A program made the translations under genes and the position numbers. Positions 19,801 to 30,339 of a stretch of DNA of 64,000 nt are shown here, piece after piece. This stretch comes from Sulfurisphaera ohwakuensis (GTDB taxonomy: Archaea > Thermoproteota > Thermoprotei_A > Sulfolobales > Sulfolobaceae), in the NCBI RefSeq assembly GCF_009729055.1, contig NZ_CP045484.1, positions 2,614,872 through 2,678,871 on the forward strand, written 5' to 3'. The notes beneath the pieces were generated by a model, which had not been told where the DNA came from, ran no database searches, and saw only the letters and a list, made by a program, of their open reading frames with translations. Position 1 is the first letter of the stretch; each line of letters begins with the position of its first letter.

Positions 19801-22800
19801 TAACATAGAGAGCGTTTACCGGGGGGTAAACGGGAAATGATAATCTTTCAATTCCATTATGGATTAACACCGTATTGGCAGAATGGTGAGTTAGTGGTGA
19901 ACAGTACCTTTCAATTCCATTATGGATTAACCCGCTTCCCACCAGTATGATGGTGAGTTAGAAGGGCTGTAAGCTTTCAATTCCATTATGGATTAACTTT
20001 CTTTACTTCAATTCTTTCTTCAATTATCTCTTTAGCTAGCTTTCAATTCCATTATGGATTAACCACCCATAGGTGTGACATTGTTTAGCGGGTCTGCAAA
20101 TTATATCTTTCAATTCCATTATGGATTAACATGTAGGTGCTGAAATTGGGGAATCAGCTGAGATGTTTAAAGCTCTCTTTCAATTCCATTATGGATTAAC
20201 AATACTACGCAATATCACTTGAAGCATTAAAGTCGTTGGAAACTTTCAATTCCATTATGGATTAACTAATACCACACGTTTCTTTTTTTCCTTTTCTTTT
20301 TTCTTCTACTTTCAATTCCATTATGGATTAACAAGTAAAGACGCTTCCGACTTCTGCCCTTACCACTCTTTAACTTTCAATTCCATTATGGATTAACTGA
20401 CATACAAAAGTTAGCGGAAGTATGTAAAGCCTTCCAAGACTTTCAATTCCCTTATGGATTAACACAGTCCTTATCACCATGTCCATGTCTCTCTGGTACT
20501 CTGTTTTATCCTTTCAATTCCATTATGGATTAACAAATCCATTTTTATCAGCAATGAAGAAGTTTTTAGAAGCTTTCAATTCCATTATGGATTAACGGAG
20601 TAGTACACCGCAAACTCAGGGTGTATCAGGAGGAGCTTTCAATTCCATTATGGATTAACACACGCATATTATTAATAATCTTAAGCACTGAGTTAATGTC
20701 TTTCAATTCCATTATGGATTAACAAAATATTGATCACAACCAGTGCTATTCCCGGATATATCTTTCAATTCCATTATGGATTAACAAGAAGCAAAGACGA
20801 ATTAAATCAAATAAGTGAAGAATTCTTTCAATTCCATTATGGATTAACAAATTTCGCTGTGGATTGTAGATTATAACAACATCATCATTCTTTCAATTCC
20901 ATTATGGATTAACTTAATTGCAGGAGCTGCTGCAGTAATGATGAATGCGGTGATCTTTCAATTCCATTATGGATTAACTTAAGCTATACCAATACAAATA
21001 TGGAAACACAATTATTACTCTTTCAATTCCATTATGGATTAACAAAATCATAGCGGTGCAGAATGATAGTATCAAGAATTATCATCTTTCAATTCCATTA
21101 TGGATTAACCCCCGCCCCCGCCGCCTCGCCCGCCCGCTTTTCCGCCTTCATCTTTCAATTCCATTATGGATTAACCTGGAATTGTTCTAGCTTCGTTTCC
21201 CATAATGGGTCGTTCGACTTTCAATTCCATTATGGATTAACGTTGAAAGTAAAACTAGTTTCTTACTCTAAAGATGGCGAGACTTTCAATTCCATTATGG
21301 ATTAACTTTTGTTTCCACTTTAACTTCTACTAATTCTTTTATCATATCTTTCAATTCCATTATGGATTAACTCCTAATGTAATGATCACTCTATGGGACG
21401 TGAAGTTAATCTTTCAATTCCATTATGGATTAACCTAGTTGTTACAGAAGTTTCATTAATTATCCGGTAAACTGGCTTTCAATTCCATTATGGATTAACT
21501 TATTACTCGAATCCGGAGTTAGAGAGGCTGAGGCGTTAACTTTCAATTCCATTATGGATTAACTCATATTCGCGAAAACACGGAAAGGAATCGGGGTGTT
21601 CGATGCTTTCAATTCCATTATGGATTAACCTTAATTCCTGCAAGGAAATAGGGATGCCGTTGTTTCTACCTTTCAATTCCATTATGGATTAACCTAATGT
21701 TAAAGCCCCTCTTTCCGCCAACACAAGCAATATTTTTCTTTCAATTCCATTATGGATTAACATTCCAAGTAATTCTACAGCTCTTTGTTCCTCTTGTTGA
21801 CTTTCAATTCCATTATGGATTAACTCATCTCAATAGAATAAGTATTTAAAAAGGGGTTAAACTCTTTCAATTCCATTATGGATTAACATAGGAGAAACGC
21901 TGGAGAGGGAGGGCTTTAACATATTATACTTTCAATTCCATTATGGATTAACGAAAGGTCCGTCACGATCGGAGGATCATCTCGTCTGCTGGAGTCTTTC
22001 AATTCCATTATGGATTAACACAGTAATTATCACACAACCTGTCAGTTCCGGGGGCTTCTTTCAATTCCATTATGGATTAACATTTTATGGAAGTTACTAG
22101 CGACAGTGTCAACAATAAGAAGTTTCTTTCAATTCCATTATGGATTAACAATTTTTACTGTAACTACTCCATCACCCGCCGGAGAAGACTTTCAATTCCA
22201 TTATGGATTAACATAAGGCTCTAGGAGAAGCACTCAGTGGTACAACAATTGCTTTCAATTCCATTATGGATTAACCGAAGTTAAGACAGAAGAGAATCCC
22301 AGTCCTGACTATTATCTTTCAATTCCATTATGGATTAACTATACATAGGTCCTGGTAATCCTGCTTCAGGGACTGATTTTGCTTTCAATTCCATTATGGA
22401 TTAACCTAACCCTTCAGGCTTGAAACCCGTCGACGTTTGGACTACCTTTCAATTCCATTATGGATTAACCTAGTGATACAAGCATCTGCTCTCGCCAAGT
22501 ATCTCGTTTACTTCTTTCAATTCCATTATGGATTAACCCTACCGGGGTGCTTCTTTCCTGCATGAAATCCCTTCAAGTCTTTCAATTCCATTATGGATTA
22601 ACTGCTGTAGATGTATCGCGACCCTGTTAACGCTGAAATTCGTACTTTCAATTCCATTATGGATTAACGCAGGCTTTAAATTTATGAATCCCGTTATCGT
22701 TTTATAAGCATCAGCTTTCAATTCCATTATGGATTAACCGGATCCAGGGTTAGCAACACAGTACGCTACGCTAATTAGTTACCGCTTTCAATTCCATTAT

Positions 22801-24098
22801 GGATTAACTCTTAAAGTCCTCCCAATCAACATTTACACGAACTGGTCTTTCAATTCCATTATGGATTAACTTTTGCCTTAAACAATGAGTCTAAGCAGCC
22901 GTTTTGCTTACTTTCAATTCCATTATGGATTAACTGGAGTGTGATCGAAGATGTCTCTTATTGGTTTATTTCTCTTTCAATTCCATTATGGATTAACATC
23001 AAGTTGACAAGTGGTTTATAAAGATAATTTTATCAAACTTTCAATTCCATTATGGATTAACATAATCTACATGTCTTCTAATCCACACTTCACATACTTT
23101 CTTTCAATTCCATTATGGATTAACAAGCTGCTAAGATATTGCAGACTTCTGATCTAAGTGTACTAACTTTCAATTCCATTATGGATTAACGAGAGCAAGC
23201 AATACCCTCTGTTGCATTTCCGTTAGATAATTCACTTTCAATTCCATTATGGATTAACCTCTATCATATACAACCACGAGTCCGTCATGCCCATCACGTA
23301 GCTTTCAATTCCATTATGGATTAACGGCTGATTTGAAGAACTGATATTACCATTCATGATTCTTCTTTCAATTCCATTATGGATTAACTTCATTTTCTTC
23401 CAATTCCTCATTTTCTTCTATTTCATCTTCTTTCAATTCCATTATGGATTAACAAGATTCTTGAAGGAAATTGAAGAAAATGGCGGGATAATAATCTTTC
23501 AATTCCATTATGGATTAACAAAAGAAACAATTGAAAAACAAAAGAAATCAGACAATACACTTTCAATTCCATTATGGATTAACGTCCTCTGTTATGATAG
23601 AGCTGGTCTACCAATTATTGTCGGTTCTTTCAATTCCATTATGGATTAACAACGGTGAGGTATTGAATGGAACGTTTTTGATACAGCCCTACTTTCAATT
23701 CCATTATGGATTAACCCTCTTCAATAACGATAATATATCCCTTCTTTTCGAGAACCTTTCAATTCCATTATGGATTAACGGGGGGTGCAATAGGAGCGGC
23801 GTTCTTATTGACTTTCGGTTCTTTCAATTCCATTATGGATTAACCAACTAACTCGGTAATGGCACGGTTGGTGACGGTGTATCTTTCAATTCCATTATGG
23901 ATTAACTAAGACAGACACCGCCCCAAGCACCAGTGGGACTGATCTTTCAATTCCATTATGGATTAACTTAGGTAAGTATATCGATACTGTATTTAGGCCC
24001 AGGTTTCTTTCAATTCCATTATGGATTAACAAAGATAGATTGAGGTATGTTAAGATTAATGAGAATGAATTTCTCTTTCAATTCCATTATGGATTAAC
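16895..24098 (-). CRISPR. CRISPR array B, 111 repeats / 110 spacers
   Basis: The 24-nt repeat (+ strand) runs from CTTTCAATTCC to ATGGATTAAC and differs from the A/C repeat at three positions in the second half. My manual count is 111 copies with a mean period of 65 nt. Internal variants read ATGGGTTAAC at 17991 and 18257, and one has CCCTTATGG at 20440. The leader at 24099 implies leftward transcription. Two spacers (17693-17731 and 20724-20761) are near-identical, and one (19608-19645) overlaps a spacer of array C. Called frames across it, with translated repeats such as FQFHYGLT and LSIPLWIN, are not genes. Confidence 0.98.
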
Positions 24099-24340
24099 TG
24101 AAGATTTTTATACTATTACTGTTATCATTTTCTTCGTTTCTGCTATATAAGCTTTTCTCTATGTTACATATTTATCATTACTGAATTTTTAGTATTCCCT
24201 TGAAAAAATGGGAATACTAAAAAGAGAAATACATTCAACGTTCTTTACAAAGATACTCTTATTAATCATTTATAAATTGAAAGAAATTCCCGATAAAAAA
24301 CGGGAATAACGACAAAGATATAGTCTAAATTTTATAGAAC
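24099..24340 (-). promoter_or_regulatory. CRISPR leader B
   Basis: It shares with leaders A and C the promoter segment (CTATATAAGC on the + strand), the 14-bp-arm inverted repeat at 24186-24223 and the ATTCCCG/CGGGAAT hairpin at 24286-24307. Only the ~20 nt next to the array differ (TGAAGATTTTTATACTATTACTG... here versus TGATTGTTTTTATATTACTTC... in A and C), in step with its different repeat. Homology with leader C continues to about 24340. Confidence 0.85.
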
Positions 24341-25114
24341 TTTAAAGCATTAATAACTAGTTGATTTTAAATTAAGAAAATTTATTGATATACTCTATTC
24401 TTACGATAGGAAATTGCATATATATACTTTGAGGATTACTTAATTTTTATCGTGATTAACGACATATTTTACTTTTAAATTAACGCTTAAATTTAAGAAC
24501 CTAAAATCTAAGAAAATTGAGAGATATCGAAATAAAACATAGAAAAAATTATAATATCTTTATTTTCTAAGAAGTTATTAGAAGTAGTTATGTGCAAAAA
24601 ATGCTATAGTTTATTAACTGGTAATAAATCGCTAAAAACACTAATAACTGAGAATAGGCATTATTACTACTTATGGAAAACCTCTATCTACTAATATTTT
24701 CACATATTTGATTATTCTCCTTTACTGTTTTTCATTGGCATGAAATATTCTCCCTCACAAACCCCTACTTATTCTATAATATATACTAACCATTAAAAGG
24801 AATTAAATCGTTCCCACAATTCTTTTTCTAGTAGTTATTTTACTTTAACGTGGCTTAAAGATTTTTATCGAATCTACTGCATTTCCTGAACATATTTCAG
24901 CAAACTTGAGGAGTTTTCTCCTCACATTTTGTAATTAACCAAACACCAAATTAAAAACTTTATCGGTAGTATAGGGAATTTCGTATTACCGAGGAAAATT
25001 AGAGCAACTGCTATTTTTCAAAAAACTGTATTACACAAAAATAATTTCTTTCCGCTTGTTCGAAAAATTCTTCCAAACAAAAAATATATAAACAAGTATA
25101 GCAGATTTAGTAAT
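24341..25114. promoter_or_regulatory. I-A operon upstream region with operator-like repeats and promoter
   Basis: No gene is visible in 24341-24900. A perfect hairpin TGAGGAG/CTCCTCA with a TTTT loop lies at 24907-24924. An inverted repeat CGGTAGTA (964-971) / TATTACCG (984-991) with one mismatch lies ~125 bp before csa5. A TATA box (AAAATATATAAAC) at ~25079-25093 places transcription start close to the csa5 ATG at 25115. In Sulfolobus islandicus this position is bound by the repressor Csa3b with the Cascade complex; the analogy here is inference. Confidence 0.6.
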
Positions 25115-25558
25115 ATGAGTGTTGAAAAAACAGATACGGAAGGGATAATACGCAGGGTCGCAAATCTTCTCGCATCAGTTTTCATCTATAGCGAATCGCC
25201 AACATATGTGGACAGATTTGCTAATGCACTATCAAAGGAAGCAGTTGCTAGAGTCATTTACGAGTCACAGAGGATAATACAGATGGGGATTTCAAGTGGT
25301 GAGGTTAAAATGGGGAATGTTGAAATATCTGGTAAGAATATAAAAATCACTGACAAAAAAGAAGGAGAGGAGAGTTACCCAGCAGTTATAATAAAAACAA
25401 AGGAAGGGAGGAACTACATAGTGATTGGTTACTTACCCACAGATAAAGATGTTGAAGACTTCATGAGCCTAGTAGAGAGGGATATATACTATGCTAGGAA
25501 AGCAGGGGCATTAGCTATGTCTGTTGCAAACAGATCACTTTTAGGAGGTGGAGAATAA
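25115..25558 (+). CDS. csa5: Csa5, small subunit of type I-A Cascade
   Basis: This is 147 aa, helical, beginning MSVEKTDTEGIIRRVANLLASVF, with GEVKMGNVEISG in the middle and a helical C-terminus (YYARKAGALAMSVANRS). The small subunit (Cas11a) binds the displaced strand in the I-A effector. It is the first gene of a seven-gene operon whose members abut or overlap. The stop is followed directly by the cas7 ATG. Confidence 0.9.
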   Translation: MSVEKTDTEGIIRRVANLLASVFIYSESPTYVDRFANALSKEAVARVIYESQRIIQMGISSGEVKMGNVEISGKNIKITDKKEGEESYPAVIIKTKEGRNYIVIGYLPTDKDVEDFMSLVERDIYYARKAGALAMSVANRSLLGGGE

Positions 25559-26509
25559 ATGATAAGTGGTTCATTTAGGTTTTTAATAAATACTGAAAGT
25601 TTGAACGGTGTCGAGAGCGTAGGTAACTTGACTAGACATAGGACAGCACCGGTAGTGATTAAGACTTCAACCGGTTACCTAGTCAGATATGTTCCAGCTA
25701 TTTCCGGTGAGTCTTTAGCACACGCGTATCAAACAGCGTTAGTGGATTTAGCAAAGAAATATGGTTTACCAGTAGGAGTTTATTCATCAAAGTACGACTT
25801 TATAAAGTTCTCAACTGAAGAAGTGCTTAAGGAAGAGGGAGTAAACCCACCAAAGGACTCAAGCGACATGAAGAGGTTTGAGGTAGAAGTAATGCTTAAG
25901 GATGTTGTTGCAGATGTGGGAGGGTTTATGTATGCTGGAAACGTACCGGTGAGGAGGACTTCAAGAGTAAAGTTCGGTTATATGATTCCAGCTCTTCTAG
26001 GAGATGAAATACCGGCACAACTTGAAAGTCAGTTTCACGTAAGGTATAGTGAGAAGGACCAGATGATCTATAACGTAGAGGTTTCTTCTGCCCTTTATGT
26101 AATGTCATTCTCTCTGGATGAAGACTTAATAGCTGTACCATCAACAGAAGGGCCTAAAGTTAATGGGGAAGACACACTCACTAAACAAAGAGATAGTAGG
26201 GTTAAGACAGCAATAGAGGCTTTGTATTACGTTTTAACTGGTAACTTCGGAGGTAAAAGATCTAGGTTCCTACCATCAATGAAATTAATGTCTGGTGTTG
26301 TAACGGTAACAGATTTCCCATTCATACCAGAACCCGGACATACTAATGATTATATTGCTACTACTGTAAAAAGACTCGGAAAGGCTAAAGAAATATTTAA
26401 CGGTAAGAGCAAAGTTTACGTAATAAATAATGAAGGAGTAGAAGTGGGAGGAGAAGTAAATAGAGTTGGGAGTGTTGAAGAACTAATTACTTCTCTAACT
26501 GGGAAGTAA
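25559..26509 (+). CDS. cas7: Cas7 (Csa2), crRNA backbone subunit of I-A Cascade
   Basis: This is 316 aa. The RRM-fold protein begins SGSFRFLINTESLNGVESVGNLTRHRTAPVV, the standard Csa2 opening, with a conserved FGYMIPALLGDEIP segment. Cas7 multimerises along the crRNA. There is no gap from csa5, and cas5 begins 1 nt after the stop. Confidence 0.93.
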   Translation: MISGSFRFLINTESLNGVESVGNLTRHRTAPVVIKTSTGYLVRYVPAISGESLAHAYQTALVDLAKKYGLPVGVYSSKYDFIKFSTEEVLKEEGVNPPKDSSDMKRFEVEVMLKDVVADVGGFMYAGNVPVRRTSRVKFGYMIPALLGDEIPAQLESQFHVRYSEKDQMIYNVEVSSALYVMSFSLDEDLIAVPSTEGPKVNGEDTLTKQRDSRVKTAIEALYYVLTGNFGGKRSRFLPSMKLMSGVVTVTDFPFIPEPGHTNDYIATTVKRLGKAKEIFNGKSKVYVINNEGVEVGGEVNRVGSVEELITSLTGK

Positions 26510-26510
26510 G

Positions 26511-27236
26511 ATGATTTATTCTAAAGTTTTTTTAAAGCTCCACTGGGGTTTTTATGTTTCATACCCAGAAGCCTCTAAGGCTAAGCCATCATTCTACTTA
26601 CCCCCTCCTACTACTCTTATAGGAGCATTAAGTTACGGAAAGTACAGGGGGGTTGACACAAAGGCTTTTAAGGGGAAAACGGGAAGTCCAGCCCTAGAAT
26701 TAAAGGTTAAAGCTGCAGCTTCTTTCAGTAACGATTTTACCGGGGGATATACTGAGGATATCATACGAAGCGTAATCATGTACTTTCAGAGGAAGGAAAG
26801 GAGGGGAGATCCTAAGTTTAGATACGGTGTAGTTCCTACCGGAAAGATTTATGCTCCTAACCAAGTAGTTAAGGTAGTCTACGTGGCTGAAATGGATAAG
26901 GAAGAACTGGAGAGGTTAAGCTGGTCTATTACTAGGCTAGGTTGTAAGGAGTGTTTAGTAAGTGTGGAAGATGTAGAAATAGGTGAGGCTAAAAGGGTTA
27001 AGGGTAAGGTGAAGACGTCTTACTATTTCCCAGCGAGTGTAAGTATATCAGAGGAAGGGAAGAAGAATGTTATGTTAGTCAGTTTCTGGGATGAAAACGG
27101 TTTCATATGGGGAAGTTCAGGAAACGTAGTAACTTACGCACTCCCAGTTACGGGCTATCCGTTAAAGAGCAGGGAGGTTGAAGTAGAGGCTAATGAGGCT
27201 TATGAGGTGGGAGGAGAATATGTTGTCTTCGGCTAA
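26511..27236 (+). CDS. cas5a: Cas5a, 5'-handle binding Cascade subunit
   Basis: This is 241 aa. FLKLHWGFYVSYPEASKAKPSFYLPPPTTLIGALSYG is the typical I-A Cas5 N-terminus (positions 26526-26640). Cas5 caps the crRNA 5' handle beside Cas7. The 3' end overlaps the cas3' reading frame (44 nt by the longest frame, 17 nt if cas3' starts at 27220). Confidence 0.92.
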   Translation: MIYSKVFLKLHWGFYVSYPEASKAKPSFYLPPPTTLIGALSYGKYRGVDTKAFKGKTGSPALELKVKAAASFSNDFTGGYTEDIIRSVIMYFQRKERRGDPKFRYGVVPTGKIYAPNQVVKVVYVAEMDKEELERLSWSITRLGCKECLVSVEDVEIGEAKRVKGKVKTSYYFPASVSISEEGKKNVMLVSFWDENGFIWGSSGNVVTYALPVTGYPLKSREVEVEANEAYEVGGEYVVFG

Positions 27237-28698
27237 GAGTATAACTAATATTTATGAGGAGTTCATAAAGGATAACAGATTACAAGACAGATTAGCTATT
27301 AGACAAACTGTAGAGGAATTAGACAAAGGACATAATGTTATCCTTAAGGCTCCTACTGGATACGGTAAGACAACGTTAACAAAGGTGTTAGCTAATGCTG
27401 TAGACCTAGGTTATTTTGCTAGGGTAATACACGTTCTCCCATTGAGAGCAATTGTACAAGACCTATATGAGAAACTAAAAGCCGATAGTGAAAAGGGAGT
27501 TATTAAGACTAAAAGTATTGCAGCCCAGGATATGGACTTCTCTGATTCCCCCTTTTTCATGCAGAAAGTGACTGTGACCACCCTAGATACCTTTATCCTT
27601 AACCTATTTAAGCTTCCCGCAGTTGAGATGGGTAAAGTATTTCAAAACTTTGGAGCACATTACGAATTACCTAGGGGTATGATATATTCATCATTAGTTA
27701 TATTTGATGAGTTCCACCTTCTAGGAGAAGAGGGTAGACCTTTAACTGCTGGATTATCTGCTGTAAAGTCACTTACAGATGCAGGTGTTCCTGTAATAGT
27801 TATGTCTGCCACTATTGACAAAGGGCTAGAATCACTGATAAAGAAGTACGGTAGAGATTTCGCTACTGTAGAAGCCAAAGACTTCAGTATTGAAAGAAAG
27901 ATTACAGTTAAGAAGATAAGAGAAGAAGAGGTCTTAAGTGACGTTTTAAAGGAATATAGTGAGGGAAAGAGAGTGTTAGTAGTGTTTAATACTAGGGTAG
28001 GGGCTATTAGTTTTTATAAAGCCCTTAAGGATAAGGGACTTAACCCGGTGCTAATCCACAGTAAGTTCAATAGGGAAGACAGAAGGGTCTTAGTTCAGAA
28101 GGTATTAAAGGAAAGGCTTGTTGTCTCTACTCAAGTTATTGAGGCTGGAATAGATACAAGTTTTGACGTATTAATTACTGAAGCAGCACCAGCATCAAAC
28201 CTAATACAGAGGGCTGGAAGAGTGGCGAGGTATGGAGGATATGGTGAGGTCCATGTGTTTCCGTTCAGTGGAAAGGTTTATGATAAGGAAGAGGTACAGG
28301 AGGTTTGGGAATCCTTAGACAGAGGTTTGCCAGAACTTAAGGAGAAAGAGTATCATGTCGATAACATACTTCTTAGTGACTTAACTACTATAGACCATTC
28401 AGTATTTGCTGATTCAATTACAGCTAAGAACCTTTATACCTCTGTATGTAATATAGTGAGGGAAACATCTATTATAATGGGCTTTCCTAGGGGAGAGTAT
28501 AATTCTGAGAAGGCAATTCCTCTTACAGAAAAAGAGGCAATGGAGGCTCTGAAGAAGAACGGAGCTGTAAAAGATGGTAAGGAGATTACAGATTATAAGC
28601 CCTCTACAAATGTTTGCCTACAATTAGATCTCTTAATGAAAGGAATAGATGGTGTAATAATAACCGGATATAATAAGGAGATCGGAGGGATAATATGA
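27193..28698 (+). CDS. cas3': Cas3' helicase
   Basis: This is 501 aa from the first ATG. A start at 27220 (residue 10, MLSSAKSITN) is more plausible because it shortens the overlap with cas5. Superfamily 2 helicase motifs are present: Walker A APTGYGKTT (53-61), DEFH (172-175), SAT (205-207), VIEAGID (~315-321) and QRAGRVAR (339-346). In I-A systems the helicase is a separate polypeptide from the HD nuclease and joins Cascade to unwind and degrade target DNA. It overlaps cas3'' by 4 nt (ATGA). Confidence 0.95.
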   Translation: MRLMRWEENMLSSAKSITNIYEEFIKDNRLQDRLAIRQTVEELDKGHNVILKAPTGYGKTTLTKVLANAVDLGYFARVIHVLPLRAIVQDLYEKLKADSEKGVIKTKSIAAQDMDFSDSPFFMQKVTVTTLDTFILNLFKLPAVEMGKVFQNFGAHYELPRGMIYSSLVIFDEFHLLGEEGRPLTAGLSAVKSLTDAGVPVIVMSATIDKGLESLIKKYGRDFATVEAKDFSIERKITVKKIREEEVLSDVLKEYSEGKRVLVVFNTRVGAISFYKALKDKGLNPVLIHSKFNREDRRVLVQKVLKERLVVSTQVIEAGIDTSFDVLITEAAPASNLIQRAGRVARYGGYGEVHVFPFSGKVYDKEEVQEVWESLDRGLPELKEKEYHVDNILLSDLTTIDHSVFADSITAKNLYTSVCNIVRETSIIMGFPRGEYNSEKAIPLTEKEAMEALKKNGAVKDGKEITDYKPSTNVCLQLDLLMKGIDGVIITGYNKEIGGII

Positions 28699-29378
28699 AG
28701 AAACCATGTGCATTTACAAATCAGCCTCTATTAGACCACTCTAAAGGTTCACTTAACTCGGTGAAAAAGATCCTTTCCGACTCCTATGTATTAACAGCAA
28801 AAAGAAGACTTGAAAAATTTGGGATAAAAGTAAAGAAGGAAGATTTTGAGATATCAATACTTCTCCACGATATAGGTAAGGCCGGTGAGTTTTATCAAAC
28901 TCAATTTGATGATGAATGCAATTCTTCCCATACCCCCTCTTTCCTATATCACGAGATTGGGTCTGCAATTTTCTTTTATAAGAACATAGAGGATAAGAAG
29001 CTTAAACTATTAATTGCACTTGCTGAGCTGAACCATTTGAACGCAATTAGAGGTGTTTCGCAACTTAACCCCAATAGCTTTCCTAAGAAATTTGATCTGG
29101 GTATGATAAGACTTAAAAGATTCGGAAAAATAGTGTTAGAGGAAATAGGGATGGAGAACTTAACTGTTGAGGATTACACTTTTGATGATTACCACGAAAT
29201 GATGAGTGATTTAGTAAAAGAGAACGGGGCTTATCTTAAGTTGTACTCTCTTTTTTTAGCTCCAATAATTGTTGGAGATAACTTAGACAGCTCCTTAGCT
29301 AGGGGGCTGAATGAGAGGAGGAGGTTTATCCATGTTCTTGAAAAGGAGGTGAATGCTCTTGATAGTCCCTCTGTATAA
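28695..29378 (+). CDS. cas3'': Cas3'' HD nuclease
   Basis: This is 227 aa. The metal-binding HD motif is at His58-Asp59 (LLHDIGKAGEFY), with further conserved His in LLDHSKGS (His15), FLYHEIGS and LNHLNAIRG. It degrades single-stranded DNA exposed by Cas3'. The length is normal for the stand-alone nuclease. The start overlaps the cas3' stop, and the end overlaps cas8a2 by 26 nt. Confidence 0.94.
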   Translation: MKKPCAFTNQPLLDHSKGSLNSVKKILSDSYVLTAKRRLEKFGIKVKKEDFEISILLHDIGKAGEFYQTQFDDECNSSHTPSFLYHEIGSAIFFYKNIEDKKLKLLIALAELNHLNAIRGVSQLNPNSFPKKFDLGMIRLKRFGKIVLEEIGMENLTVEDYTFDDYHEMMSDLVKENGAYLKLYSLFLAPIIVGDNLDSSLARGLNERRRFIHVLEKEVNALDSPSV

Positions 29379-30339
29379 TTTATTCGGGGATAATTTAGTA
29401 ACTCAGTTAGCAGTAAACGCGAATGAATTAAAGCCTATGACAGTGAAGGGAAAACCCTACTTAGAAATAGACGATAAGGAACTAAGAATAGCTCTTGATA
29501 TTGCCAGTGATATAGCTCAAAAGTTTGAGAAAGATAATAAGAAACCCATACCCCTAAATGCAAATGATAAGAAAGTCATGGAGAAAGTATTGAAGTGTTT
29601 TAACTTCTCTTCCTCAGACTCTATCTCTAACGTTTTAAAGAATTTCAATATTGAACAAAGTAAGGAATGCTATGTAGACAATGTTCCTTCATTTATAAAG
29701 CCAGAGTACTATGAGTTTGTCAGAATCCCCGGTAAACCTGGAGGACAGAAAATGTCAGTAAAAGTCGATTCCAGATATGTAATTCTCGCAATAGCTGGTT
29801 GGTTATTTTCCAGGATAGGATATGCTAGAGTAGGTGGAGAAACAATAGGGGTAAACGTTTTCACATTAACAAAATCAATGCTCTACAATACTTACGGTCA
29901 GTTCAGCGGTGTAAAGCCGGAAACTGCTTTCATATTTCTTTTAGCTGATAGGGTAATAAAGTCTGGTTCAAACATTTCTTCAGCTAGAGTATATCTTATG
30001 TCAGATGCTGGAGGACAAAACCCCACCGTTATATTAGGAGGTTTCAGCGTAGATTTCTCTAAGTTATTGGAAAAGAAAGAGTTAATAGATGATGATTTAA
30101 TAAGACTTGCACAAGACGCAACAAACGACCAAAGCCCCACTAGTGATTTTTCAGCCAGAATTGTTGAACTGGTCTATGAAGTGATTGGTGGAGCTAAGAG
30201 GGTAGAGGATTTAGTATATCTCGCAAATCGTTATGTTTCCATGGAGGTAAGGAATGCGAAGGACTTCTGTAAGAATAACAGAATCTATTGCACAGCATAC
30301 TATTATTCTCAGAAGCTTTTAAGTGAAATAGGATGGTAG
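29353..30339 (+). CDS. cas8a2: Cas8a2 (Csa4/CsaX), large subunit of I-A Cascade
   Basis: This is 328 aa, beginning MLLIVPLYNLFGDNLVTQLA, as in Sulfolobales Csa4-type proteins, with a Cys pair region and a helical C-terminal half. Large subunits recognise the PAM. Position between cas3'' and cas6 supports the call. The sequence is much less conserved than its neighbours, so the subtype name rests partly on context. Confidence 0.82.
   Translation: MLLIVPLYNLFGDNLVTQLAVNANELKPMTVKGKPYLEIDDKELRIALDIASDIAQKFEKDNKKPIPLNANDKKVMEKVLKCFNFSSSDSISNVLKNFNIEQSKECYVDNVPSFIKPEYYEFVRIPGKPGGQKMSVKVDSRYVILAIAGWLFSRIGYARVGGETIGVNVFTLTKSMLYNTYGQFSGVKPETAFIFLLADRVIKSGSNISSARVYLMSDAGGQNPTVILGGFSVDFSKLLEKKELIDDDLIRLAQDATNDQSPTSDFSARIVELVYEVIGGAKRVEDLVYLANRYVSMEVRNAKDFCKNNRIYCTAYYYSQKLLSEIGW

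Noticed and set aside
16895-24098. Frames inside array B (21063-21305, 22539-22727, 23356-23649, 23531-23851)
   Set aside because: Translated repeats FQFHYGLT/LSIPLWIN at each unit; no start signals and no coding pattern in spacers.
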